Assembly: GCF_018130165.1 (NCBI RefSeq)
Contig: NZ_JAFCLZ010000002.1
Span: 62,001 to 126,000 of the forward strand
Length of the DNA: 64,000 nt
Source of the DNA: Bradyrhizobium sp. JYMT SZCCT0180
GTDB lineage: Bacteria; Pseudomonadota; Alphaproteobacteria; Rhizobiales; Xanthobacteraceae
Reading direction: 5' to 3'
Below are positions 35,330 through 42,690 of the stretch, one piece after another (the first letter of the stretch is position 1; every line of letters begins with the position of its first letter). A program made the position numbers and the translations under genes. The notes under the pieces were generated by a model, which searched no databases, was not told the origin of the DNA, and was given only the letters and a program-made list of their open reading frames with translations.

Positions 35330-35533
35330 ATGAGGATCATAGAGCTCGCTGTCGCACTCACGATCTACCTCGGAAGTGCCTGCGTGGCCGCATTGTTGAT
35401 GATGCTGCTGGTCTGGTACGGGCTGGGAGTTCCTCCGGCGGCATTGAGGCTTAATGCTCTCATCTCGGCGGGTGCCATTGGCTTCGTGGTCGTGGTGGCG
35501 ATTTCGGGTGGAGCCGACGAGAGCGAAGAATAA
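35330..35533 (+). CDS. Small two-helix membrane protein, unknown
   Basis: The 67-residue protein consists of two hydrophobic helices (about residues 4-31 and 43-59) with a short LGVPPAALRLN loop and an acidic tail (GGADESEE). I recognise no family. It starts with ATG 67 bp after a candidate regulator site, and its codon use is GC-biased as in neighbours. It may be co-transcribed with the CxxC protein 42 bp downstream. Confidence 0.55.
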   Translation: MRIIELAVALTIYLGSACVAALLMMLLVWYGLGVPPAALRLNALISAGAIGFVVVVAISGGADESEE

Positions 35534-35575
35534 CGGGAGATTTACGCAAATTTTTTCAAGATCGGGGGCTTTGAA

Positions 35576-35770
35576 ATGCTGGATGGCAAGACAATCAAGA
35601 GTCCACCTTTGGCCTACTGCGTTCCGTGTTTGGAAAGAACGCCACACCGTTACGAGCGGTTAGGCGTCGACGGACGGTTGACGTCCAGAGCTGTCTGCCT
35701 GATCTGCAACAATGATTCACGCAGCGGAGCTGTTCCACAGATCGCTGCGGGGTCCTCTCCATTGCCATGA
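35576..35770 (+). CDS. Small putative zinc-ribbon protein, unknown
   Basis: The 64-residue product has two CxxC pairs (AYCVPCLERTPH and AVCLICNND) 24 residues apart, as in a zinc ribbon. The ribosome site GGGGGC lies upstream of the ATG. The residues after the second pair are low complexity and the reading frame is short, so it may be spurious; an overlapping antisense frame exists but lacks any family feature. Confidence 0.4.
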   Translation: MLDGKTIKSPPLAYCVPCLERTPHRYERLGVDGRLTSRAVCLICNNDSRSGAVPQIAAGSSPLP

Positions 35771-35828
35771 ACATCTCGGGAGCTGCCTTGGCAGCATTTC
35801 CCATCCCGCTGATGAGGCAACTGCCGCC

Positions 35829-35847
35829 TGACAGGCTTTTCCTGACG
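35829..35847 (+). promoter_or_regulatory. Candidate operator, 19-bp inverted repeat, site 2
   Basis: TGACAGG-CTTTT-CCTGACG, followed after 21 nt by TAGAAT (35869-35874, good -10). Arms, spacer length and distance to the -10 equal those of site 1, and the downstream CGCCCGCACG resembles the sequence beside site 3. Confidence 0.55.
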
Positions 35848-35898
35848 CCCGCACGATTGGTTGCGCTCTAGAATGGCACCGAGCGCAGCAACGAAAGA

Positions 35899-36132
35899 AT
35901 GGGGAATGCGACGGTGGGCCGACCCAACTGCGAGTTGATCAAGCCATATGGAAGCAGGCAATTGCGGGAGCGGGCGATGTTTTTCAAGCGCCTGGCGGTC
36001 GGCGCAGCCGACCCGAAATTTGCAGCAAAACTTCAGGCCCTGGTCGACGAATATGAGGGCGAGGCCGCGCGGGCGGAGCGATCCCTGGAGACGCGAGCCA
36101 CGCCGGCGGTCCAAAACTCACCGGCTGAATAA
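35899..36132 (+). CDS. Small helical protein, unknown
   Basis: The 77-residue protein is charged and helical: LRERAMFFKRLAVGAADPKF and LQALVDEYEGEAARAERSLE look like an amphipathic helical hairpin. I do not assign a family, but similar short helical proteins with a LADEYE-like segment are common in Bradyrhizobium. Its start is about 18 bp after the transcription start expected from the -10 at 35869. Confidence 0.5.
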   Translation: MGNATVGRPNCELIKPYGSRQLRERAMFFKRLAVGAADPKFAAKLQALVDEYEGEAARAERSLETRATPAVQNSPAE

Positions 36133-36217
36133 TCGCTGAATTATCCTCCGGCAATCGCATCACGATCTGCCGCCAGGAAATCCTCTCCCGTTCGCACGCA
36201 CAAGCTCGGCCCAGCCC

Positions 36218-36592
36218 ATGGCAGCCCAATACGTCCCCGGCGAGGTTCGGGACTTCATCCTGAAGTACATCGCTTCGGTGGCGCAAATCGAAGCCCTGCT
36301 GCTCATTTGGTCAAACCCCGGAGAGCGCTGGGGAGTGACTGATATCGCAGCCCGCATCTACGCCAGCGAGACGGAAACCGCGAAGGCGCTCGAACGGCTT
36401 TCCGTAGACGGGTTCGTGCTTTGCGCGAATGGCGGCTTTCGCCTGAACGCGTCAGCAGAAAACATCGACATGATTCGAAGACTTCAGGAAGTCTACGCCC
36501 GCCATCTCATACCGGTGACCGACATCATTCACGGCCTGTCCTCGAACGCTCCCTCAACGGCGGAGACGTTCAGCCTCAAAAAGGATCGCTGA
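36218..36592 (+). CDS. Predicted winged-helix protein, unknown
   Basis: The 124-residue protein reads as a winged helix. Residues about 22-75 hold IEALLLIWSNPGERWGVTDI, ARIYASETETAKALERLSVD and GFVLCANGGFRLN (recognition helix, then beta wing), followed by a long helix. It is probably a small transcription regulator or adaptor. The next gene starts 1 bp after its stop, so the two are likely co-translated. Confidence 0.6.
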   Translation: MAAQYVPGEVRDFILKYIASVAQIEALLLIWSNPGERWGVTDIAARIYASETETAKALERLSVDGFVLCANGGFRLNASAENIDMIRRLQEVYARHLIPVTDIIHGLSSNAPSTAETFSLKKDR

Positions 36593-36593
36593 A

Positions 36594-36884
36594 GTGCCCG
36601 TGAGCGCATGTAACGTTTGCATCGAGGACGGCACATGCATTGCGTCTGTTTTGCGCCGACTGGCATGGGGCGTGCTTTTGATGGCCTTGTTCGTTCCGCA
36701 ACCGTCATATGCCCAAAGGCTCTATTCCTACGAACCGCTGATGATGGATCCGTATACCACGATCTATGTCAACGACGGCTCGTGTTCGGCCGGCAAGGTC
36801 TTGAAGGTGCAGGGAGCACCGAGGAATCAACGGCGGAAGAAGAGCTGCGTGCCGATGAGTGACCTCAAGACCGCTCCACGATGA
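36594..36884 (+). CDS. Small secreted protein, unknown
   Basis: The 96-residue frame from GTG 36594 has a signal-like segment RRLAWGVLLMALFVPQPSYA at about residues 21-40, giving a mature chain of about 55 residues. The conserved-looking tail is GKVLKVQGAPRNQRRKKSCV, with two cysteines (SCSAGK and KSCVPM) that could form a disulfide. Start uncertain: a more internal start would give a cleaner signal peptide. It abuts the winged-helix gene. Confidence 0.5.
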   Translation: MPVSACNVCIEDGTCIASVLRRLAWGVLLMALFVPQPSYAQRLYSYEPLMMDPYTTIYVNDGSCSAGKVLKVQGAPRNQRRKKSCVPMSDLKTAPR

Positions 36885-36953
36885 TGATGCGCGGCGCAGC
36901 GCGTTGCCTCATGGACGACAAATGCCACGTGACTTCACGCCTGTTACAGGCGA

Positions 36954-37607
36954 TCAATTTGGCGTCGCAAGCCAGCCCTGCCTGATGCCATAGCGAACGA
37001 TATCCGCGCGGCTATGCAGCCCCTTCTTTTCGGAGGCGCGCGCCTTGTAGGTCTCCACGCTCTTGACGCTGATTTCGAGTTGCCCGCCGATCTGCTTGTT
37101 GCTGAATCCCTGCGACACGAGTTTGAGGACGTCCTCTTCGCGAGGACTGAGCTCACCGCCATCGTCCTCGCCCGCCGACACGAGTTCGGGCACTTTCGCC
37201 GATGTCTTTTCGGCGATCGCAGGATCGAGGTAGAGCGATCCCTGGTTGACGGCCCGGATGGCGCGAAGCAGTTCGTCGCCGGCCGATCGCTTCAACAGAT
37301 ATCCCCTCGCTCCGGCGTCCAGCACCGGGTGGACGTAGGCGCGATCCTCATGAACGGTCAGCGCAATGATCTTCACTGCCGGGCACCGCTTGCTCAGACG
37401 ACGCGCCAGTTCCATGCCGCTGAAATCCGGCAGGGACAGATCGATCACCGCGATATCCGGGGAGCATTCGCAAATCGCCTTCAAACCCGCCGCTCCGGTA
37501 TTCGCCTCACCAACGAGTTCGACGTCCGGCACATCAAGCAGCAGCGCGCGAATGCCCGCCAGCACGACAGGATGATCATCGACGAGGGCGATGCGAATGC
37601 GGGTCAT
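36954..37607 (-). CDS. NarL/FixJ-type LuxR response regulator
   Basis: The 217-residue protein has a receiver domain with Asp56 as phospho-acceptor (DIAVIDLSLPD) and the conserved ALTVHED and LLKRSA regions. The C-terminal LuxR helix-turn-helix is LSPREEDVLKLVSQGFSNKQ through ISVKSVETYKARASEKKGLH. Family members bind short inverted repeats as dimers. It overlaps the upstream sensor kinase by 4 bp (ATGA), so the pair is translationally coupled. It may control the local sites at 35245, 35829 and 39782 (inference). Confidence 0.93.
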   Translation of the reverse strand: MTRIRIALVDDHPVVLAGIRALLLDVPDVELVGEANTGAAGLKAICECSPDIAVIDLSLPDFSGMELARRLSKRCPAVKIIALTVHEDRAYVHPVLDAGARGYLLKRSAGDELLRAIRAVNQGSLYLDPAIAEKTSAKVPELVSAGEDDGGELSPREEDVLKLVSQGFSNKQIGGQLEISVKSVETYKARASEKKGLHSRADIVRYGIRQGWLATPN

Positions 37608-39679
37608 CTGACACTCACCAGCTCTTCCAGCGGAATCTGGACAAAGATCGTACTGCCTTTTCCTGGCGCGGATTCCACGGCAATCTTGCCGCCGAGAAGC
37701 GCCACGCGTTCCTTCATGCCGGAAAGCCCCAATCCGGGCGCGCGGCCATCAGACACATTGCGTTGCGAGGTTTCCGGATCGAAACCTATTCCGTCGTCCT
37801 CAAGGACCAGCGCCAACCCTTCCGATTTCTTTTCGAGCACGAGACTGATCTTGCTGGCCTGGGCATGCTTCAGGACGTTGTTCAACCCTTCCTGAACCAA
37901 CCTGTACAGCACCGCCGCCACATCGGCGGGAAGTTGATCGTCTCGCCCGAACGTCTGAACATCGACACGAACACCATAGCGCTCCTGCCACTCCGCAACG
38001 TAGGCCTCGATCGCTTTGAAAATTCCGAGGTCGTCGATCGCCGTCGGCCGCAAGTCCGAAGCCGTGCGATGAATATCGCGGCCTATCTGTGCCGCGAGCT
38101 GTTCCAACCATCGTACCTGCTCGGTTGCCGCTGCTCCGTTGTTTCCTCTGGCGAGCCCCTGCTCGAGTGCCTTGAGGCCCAGCGACAACCCTGTCACCGT
38201 CTGGCCGATCTGATCGTGCAGTTCCCGCGATATCCGGCGCTGCTCCTCTTCCTGGGCGGAAGCAAGCCGTCGAAGCAGATGCGACCGCTCCGCCTCCGCG
38301 CGCTTGGAAACATCGATGTCGGCGAGCACGCCGTGAATCACATGGCGATGATTGCGCCGCCCTTCAGCTCTCCCTGCCGCGCGCAACCAGTACTCCCCGC
38401 GGTCGTCGGACTGGATCTGAAATGCGACGCTGCTCGACTTGCCGCTCTGCAGGCACGCGGCACCAAACGAGGCCAGCGCCGGGCGATGCGACGGTTCGAC
38501 TTTCGCGAAAATGCCGTCGGCCGGCCATTTTGTTTCACCCGATCGCGCGGCCGGCAGGCCCAGCAATGCGCAAAAGCGACTGCAGCCGCTGAACTCGTTT
38601 GTGTGCAGATCCCAGCGCCAGGTGCCGAGTTCGGCGGCGTCGATCGCAAGCGCCCCGCGTTTTTCGCTGTCCAGCAAGGCTGCCGCCGATTCAAGCGCCT
38701 CCATGCGACGCCGGCGGGCAATTTCCCGGGCGATCACCAGACCAAGGGCAATGGCGAGCCCGACGCTTGCGGCGGTTCCGCCAAACAACAGCTGCAAGGA
38801 ACGGGACACGGGAGCGTTCAGTTCGGCGAGCGGAACGCCCACATGCACCGACCATCCTTCGGTGCCGGCCAGCACGCGATGGACGGTTTCGACATCCATG
38901 CCCTCACTGGTCTTGGTGTTGCGCGAATTCGCGCCGCCGCGAGCAATGGCTTCCTGCACTGCGGGCGTTTTCGCATCTGCCTTGCCGGTGTTCGTGTCGG
39001 GCGTGCGCGCCACCATCCGCTCTTTGGCGTCGATCACGGTGCCGGCCCATCCGGCCGGCAGTCCGGCTTGACCGAGGATCGTGCCGATCTGGTCGGGCAA
39101 CAACCCGATCGTCAGGATGTAGCGGAGGTCACCATCACGGATCACCGGGACACGCAGCGAAACCAGCTGTTTGCCGATCGCAGCTTGGTACGGACCAAGT
39201 CCGCCAAGGACCGGCTTTCGCGTGCGGACGGCGGCGTTGAAGCTTTCACCGTCCATGACCGGTCCGAGCGGCGCACCGAGCGGGCGCAGCACGTTCAATA
39301 CCTGCTCCTGATCCGGCTTCGTCAGCGCGGCCGTCTCCCAGAGCGGGCGTGCGGCCACTATCCGCGTTGCCTCGCGGTAGAAGTCTCCCAGATTCCCGCT
39401 GTCGAGTGCGGCCGAACTTGCCAGCGTTTCCGCGACCTGCATCTCACGCGAAATTTCGGCTTCGATCTGATGCGCGACCTGGGTCAGCGCTTCGGTGGCC
39501 GCTTTACGCGCGTAGCTGCGTTCCTGGTCAGCGGTGATGTAGGCGATCCATCCCCCGAGAAGCAGGACCGGGATGGCGGCGGTCAGAACCAGCGCGGCGA
39601 ACAGCCATATGCCCTCGTTCCTTCGTCCTGAACCGGAGGAAAGCCTGTCAGCCAATTCGGCGATTACAGCTGTGCGCAT
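37604..39679 (-). CDS. Membrane sensor histidine kinase (HisKA_3 / NarX-DegS type)
   Basis: The 691-residue kinase has a first membrane helix at about residues 24-48 and a large periplasmic dCache-like domain (about 50-290; NLGDFYREATRIVAARPLWE). A second helix lies near 300-325, then a PAS domain (LGTWRWDLHTNEFSGCSRF), HisKA_3 with phospho-acceptor His488 (RRISRELHDQIGQ) and an HATPase with N box EGLNNVLKHAQ and GLGLSGMKERV. The dCache suggests sensing of a small extracellular molecule. The ATG at 39679 is used; a TTG six codons earlier exists. It is co-transcribed with the response regulator. Confidence 0.92.
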   Translation of the reverse strand: MRTAVIAELADRLSSGSGRRNEGIWLFAALVLTAAIPVLLLGGWIAYITADQERSYARKAATEALTQVAHQIEAEISREMQVAETLASSAALDSGNLGDFYREATRIVAARPLWETAALTKPDQEQVLNVLRPLGAPLGPVMDGESFNAAVRTRKPVLGGLGPYQAAIGKQLVSLRVPVIRDGDLRYILTIGLLPDQIGTILGQAGLPAGWAGTVIDAKERMVARTPDTNTGKADAKTPAVQEAIARGGANSRNTKTSEGMDVETVHRVLAGTEGWSVHVGVPLAELNAPVSRSLQLLFGGTAASVGLAIALGLVIAREIARRRRMEALESAAALLDSEKRGALAIDAAELGTWRWDLHTNEFSGCSRFCALLGLPAARSGETKWPADGIFAKVEPSHRPALASFGAACLQSGKSSSVAFQIQSDDRGEYWLRAAGRAEGRRNHRHVIHGVLADIDVSKRAEAERSHLLRRLASAQEEEQRRISRELHDQIGQTVTGLSLGLKALEQGLARGNNGAAATEQVRWLEQLAAQIGRDIHRTASDLRPTAIDDLGIFKAIEAYVAEWQERYGVRVDVQTFGRDDQLPADVAAVLYRLVQEGLNNVLKHAQASKISLVLEKKSEGLALVLEDDGIGFDPETSQRNVSDGRAPGLGLSGMKERVALLGGKIAVESAPGKGSTIFVQIPLEELVSVR

Positions 39680-39781
39680 ATCGTTCCGCCGGAGCAAATT
39701 GAACCCGGACCAGCCTTACGGGATTTAGCGGATCGGACCAGCCTGACCTTGGTCTGCCAGGCAGACTGTTGGCCGTACGGG

Positions 39782-39800
39782 CGTCAGGTAAATCCTGACG
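39782..39800. promoter_or_regulatory. Candidate operator, 19-bp inverted repeat, site 3
   Basis: CGTCAGG-TAAAT-CCTGACG is a perfect 7-5-7 palindrome, 8-5-8 if the flanking G and C are counted. It lies about 100 bp upstream of the sensor kinase start (minus strand). On that strand it is followed by CGCCCGTACG, as site 2 is by CGCCCGCACG. A weaker half-match lies at about 39713-39730. No good -10 occurs at the 21-nt spacing seen at sites 1 and 2. Confidence 0.5.
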
Positions 39801-39885
39801 CTCGCAATCCATCGGGGTTCCAGATCCTTTGGTTCCGGCCTCGCCAAAGCTGGCATGACCGCAGCGAATGCAGCCAATCAAACCA

Positions 39886-40626
39886 CTACCGGGACCGTGT
39901 TGCGTCGTCGGCCAGTTCCAGTGGATCTTGAGCGGCCTCAAAACGGGGAATGAGGCCGGCGGGAAGCGCAACCAGCTTTGCTGCACGGTTGGCGGACGAT
40001 CCAAATACGGTGGCCGCCGCGACGTGCTTTGCGAGTTGCGTATAGTCGTTCCAGATCAAATAAAGCATCAGCGGTGGCTGCTCGCCATTATCAAGCAATT
40101 GGCGGGCGCGTTCGCCGGCTCCCTCGGTGAGCCACCATTGGTGCGCCAACGTGACAATCTTTCGAAAGTTACGAATCGTGCCGGACTGCTTGCTGGGGTG
40201 AACGCCCGACAATTGGGCGCAATGTGTCAGCCAATTGAGGCCGGCCAAAATAGCAATCGCAAAATCGGTCGTCGCAGTTCCGGTGAAATCGATCACGGTC
40301 TCGTCGTGAGGGCGCTGAAACAAGTAAGCGTTCATCATCTCGATCTGGCGGTCCGCACCGGTCAGCAACTCGAATTGCGGGCTTGGCACCATCGTTACAT
40401 ATCGCATCGCTTCGAGTCGGGTGTGATCCCAAACCGAGCCGATATCGCCATCCAGATCCGAAAGCGCCCGCTTGCAGGCCGGATAGATCAGTTTGCCGTT
40501 ATCGGCATCATCGAGGTATCGCGGAACGCGACTGCGTATTTCTTCAAGGATCGCGTCCGATCCGCCAACGCGTGCCCGGTCGGCGGACTTCGTCGAAGGC
40601 TTTTTCGATTTCCACCAGTCGAACAC
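39886..40626 (-). CDS. Conserved-looking soluble protein, unknown
   Basis: The 246-residue protein from GTG 40626 starts (V/M)FDWWKSKKPSTKSADRAR and has no signal or membrane helix. Parts look helical (ACKRALSDLDGDIGSVWD; LNWLTHCAQLSGVHPSK). I recognise no family. The frame continues upstream to a TTG at 40716, but that part overlaps the 40-residue membrane ORF in another frame. The GTG has AGAGGG about ten bases upstream, so I prefer it. Confidence 0.6.
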   Translation of the reverse strand: MFDWWKSKKPSTKSADRARVGGSDAILEEIRSRVPRYLDDADNGKLIYPACKRALSDLDGDIGSVWDHTRLEAMRYVTMVPSPQFELLTGADRQIEMMNAYLFQRPHDETVIDFTGTATTDFAIAILAGLNWLTHCAQLSGVHPSKQSGTIRNFRKIVTLAHQWWLTEGAGERARQLLDNGEQPPLMLYLIWNDYTQLAKHVAAATVFGSSANRAAKLVALPAGLIPRFEAAQDPLELADDATRSR

Positions 40627-40654
40627 TGCCTTGCCCTCTGGCCAGGCGAAGAAA

Positions 40655-40777
40655 TCAGGAGCAAAGCCAGATAATAGCGACCGCCATTGGCAAGCCCAAG
40701 ACCAGGGCAACGGCAATTGTCGATGTGAATGCGGAAAGCAAATTTACCCCCAGTTGCACCTTGCCCGGTTCAGACAT
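40655..40777 (-). CDS. 40-residue single-pass membrane peptide
   Basis: From ATG 40777 with GGAG eight bases upstream, the frame encodes MSEPGKVQLGVNLLSAFTST then a hydrophobic stretch IAVALVLGLPMAVAIIWLCS and stop. It has a typical small-membrane-protein layout: polar N-terminus, then one helix. It ends 28 bp before the GTG of the 246-residue gene, so both may be one transcript. It falls below usual gene-finder length and has no recognised family. Confidence 0.5.
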   Translation of the reverse strand: MSEPGKVQLGVNLLSAFTSTIAVALVLGLPMAVAIIWLCS

Positions 40778-41125
40778 GGCTCTACTCCACGGTTCGGAAT
40801 GGCAAAGCCGTCACCGGGACAGCGGAGACGGCTTCTCGCCGCACACTCGTTTCCAGAAGGGACAGCGCAGGGTGCGCCGACATGGTTAATGGCGGGTTAA
40901 CGGCGCGGGATGGGCAGGGGAAAATGCCGGCAGGCGGCGCTGCTTCGCCTAATCCGGTCTTTCGCGGCAGGGAGCGGAAGGCAGCGAATGGTTTCGCGAT
41001 CGACAATCAGGCGCCGCTATTGAATAGCTCATCACGGCATGGATGCTGAAACGGTCATGCCCATAGCAGTAGTCTTCCTGGACCTGCCCTGACGTCAGCT
41101 TCCGGGTGCTCAAAGTGTTGCTCCC
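40778..41125. other. Intergenic region, no gene recognised
   Basis: This 348-bp stretch lies upstream of the small membrane peptide gene and downstream of the terminator at 41126. It must contain the promoter of the leftward genes. TGACGTCA (41090-41097) is a short palindrome. I see no convincing frame on either strand. Confidence 0.5.
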
Positions 41126-41153
41126 AAAAAAATGCCCCAGCGATTGCCGGGGC
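41126..41153 (-). terminator. Rho-independent terminator
   Basis: GCCCC/GGGGC outer stem (41134-41153) with an inner GC/GC pair and GATT loop, followed on the minus strand by ATTTTTTT. It serves the small secreted gene at 41196-41372. Confidence 0.8.
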
Positions 41154-41195
41154 TCAAGTTTCAAGTCAGGGAGGAATCAGGATTCGGAAAAGAGG

Positions 41196-41372
41196 CTAGA
41201 TCGCTTCCCACTGCTCAATCGGAAGCTTGCCTTCGTAACTCGACATCATTTCGGTCGGATTGATTGACCCGGTGACACCTGCTTGGGAAGGCGTGAGCAC
41301 GGTGTGCGACCATGCAAATGCAACCATGAACGCAATCGCGAGGGCACCGATTGAAAGGACTACTTTGCGCAT
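41196..41372 (-). CDS. Small exported/membrane-anchored protein, unknown
   Basis: The 58-residue protein begins with a strong hydrophobic signal (MRKVVLSIGALAIAFMVAFA) and a short mature tail with SINPTEMMSSYEGKLPIEQW, a sequence style that recurs in small Bradyrhizobium/Rhodopseudomonas envelope proteins of unknown function. AGGAG lies eight bases upstream of the ATG. The gene has its own terminator, supporting that it is real. Confidence 0.7.
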   Translation of the reverse strand: MRKVVLSIGALAIAFMVAFAWSHTVLTPSQAGVTGSINPTEMMSSYEGKLPIEQWEAI

Positions 41373-41760
41373 CGTTGGCTCCTTGGTTGGCGAATTCGAT
41401 GCAGCTAGGATGCGCGCATCGTGTTTCAGGCGTTTGCCATCGCAAGCCAGGAATGGTGTCGCCGCAGGATTTGTTGGTTTCACCGGGAACTGCACGAAGA
41501 AATGTCCTCACGAACTCGCGAGGAAAACGTCAGTCAAGCACCCCTGATGCGGGTGCCGAACGATAACGAACTGTCCGCCCAAAGAAGACAGCATTGCTGT
41601 CCCAACTGTGTACACCCTTGCTCGCGACGAGACGTGGCGACAGCTGCGCCTGGAGCCGCAACAAGGGGCTCCTGAAAACTAATCCGTTGGCTGTCTAAGT
41701 GTGAGTTCGGTCGGATATGGACAATTTTTTATTTGGGCCGGGAAATGTAATTGTCCGCCG
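41373..41760. other. Intergenic region, no gene recognised
   Basis: This 388-bp stretch lies between the divergent small exported gene and the DUF1294 gene. It is less GC-rich than the surroundings. Short open frames exist on the plus strand but have no family features, ribosome sites or coding bias, so I leave them out. Confidence 0.5.
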
Positions 41761-42048
41761 ATGAACCCACACCTAGCTTTTTATCTCATTGGCGCATTCG
41801 TCGTCATCGTTGTGAACGTCTTCGCGTTCGCGTTCTTTTGGGCGGACAAGCGGGCCGCCGAACTTGGCGAGCGGCGCATATCTGAATCGACGTTGTTGAT
41901 GTTAGCTGCCATTGGTGGGGCGCCCGGCGCAATCGCTGGTCAACAGTATTGGCGGCACAAGACCCGCAAAGAACCGTTTCGAAGTATGCTGTTCGCCATC
42001 GCTGCATTTCAGGGCGTGGCTCTATTGTGGATTCTCTTGGTCCGATAA
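41761..42048 (+). CDS. DUF1294 family membrane protein
   Basis: The 95-residue protein matches DUF1294: N-terminal helix FYLIGAFVVIVVNVFAFAFF, then WADKRAAELGERRISESTLL, GGAPGAIAGQQYWRHKTRK and a last helix FAIAAFQGVALLWILL. The family is widespread; function unknown. The ATG at 41761 is preferred to a GTG at 41701. Confidence 0.85.
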   Translation: MNPHLAFYLIGAFVVIVVNVFAFAFFWADKRAAELGERRISESTLLMLAAIGGAPGAIAGQQYWRHKTRKEPFRSMLFAIAAFQGVALLWILLVR

Positions 42049-42140
42049 CGGGCGACCCCTCAAAATCTCCGGGCTTTTAGCGTTCCTCGGGACTCGATTC
42101 CGAGTGAGGGATTCCGTCGTTCACAACGACAGGAAGCACC

Positions 42141-42362
42141 ATGACCAAATCGCAAACCGATAACGGTTTGGCGAGCGTCAACGCGCCGGGGCTGACGTTC
42201 GCGCCGCGCCCCTGTGAGGCCGCCGACAGCGAAACTTGGGCCTGTATCACTTCGAGACAATCGCCCGTCCCCGGCATGCCCGAAGCCGTCCCCGCGCCCG
42301 ATCCGTCCCCGGCCGATTTTCGCGACCCGGCGACCGGCACTACGCCGGAAGGCAAAATGTAA
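42141..42362 (+). CDS. Hypothetical short proline-rich protein
   Basis: The 73-residue frame (MTKSQTDNGLASVNAPGLTF...) has AGGAAG seven bases upstream of the ATG but is low complexity and Pro-rich at the C-terminus. I recognise no domain. It could be a real small protein or an accident of high GC content. Confidence 0.35.
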   Translation: MTKSQTDNGLASVNAPGLTFAPRPCEAADSETWACITSRQSPVPGMPEAVPAPDPSPADFRDPATGTTPEGKM

Positions 42363-42392
42363 GAAAGTCCTGATTTTGTTGGGTTAGATGAA

Positions 42393-42468
42393 TGGTGCCG
42401 CAAACAGGACTCGAACCTGTGACCCCGTCATTACGAATGACGTGCTCTACCAACTGAGCTATTGCGGC
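42393..42468 (-). tRNA. tRNA-Thr (anticodon CGT)
   Basis: The 76-nt cloverleaf folds as acceptor GCCGCAA/TTGCGGC, D stem GCTC/GAGC, anticodon stem CGTCA/TGACG with loop TTCGTAA (anticodon CGT, reading ACG threonine codons), and T stem ACAGG/CCTGT. CCA is encoded (42393-42395 on the plus strand as TGG). Confidence 0.97.
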
Positions 42469-42556
42469 GGACCAGACGCAGCGTTCGGTAACTGGGCCGA
42501 AAACGCGTGCCACCTGATATCGGGCAGCGCCCGGCTTGGCAAGAAAAACGCAGCGG

Positions 42557-42682
42557 TAGAGCCTTTTTCCGTTCCGATTGAATCGGAACGGGGCTCTAGA
42601 TTCTTGATTTGACGCGTTTTCTTGACGCGAACCGGTATCCATCCCGCATCAAGTGCGGGACAGGCTTTCGCTGGAAAACGCT
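42557..42682. repeat. Interspersed mosaic repeat (tagagcgttttcc family), copy 2
   Basis: Inverse orientation relative to 7144-7248. It contains the perfect inverted repeat GTTCCGATT/AATCGGAAC with one central base and, between its two modules, an extra 25-bp palindromic insert around cccgcatcaagtgcggg. It separates tRNA-Thr from hemY. Confidence 0.65.
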
Positions 42683-42690
42683 CCGGAAGC

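Noticed and set aside
35650..36114. 154-codon minus-strand frame over the small genes
   Set aside because: It would overlap two plus-strand small genes and the candidate operator, and has no ribosome site or domain.
37763..39631. 622-codon plus-strand open frame opposite the sensor kinase
   Set aside because: The kinase domains on the other strand are unmistakable; the opposite frame is a GC-bias artefact.
42393..42682. Genomic-island attachment site at tRNA-Thr
   Set aside because: No second tRNA 3' fragment or integrase was seen; the hairpin next to it belongs to a dispersed repeat family.
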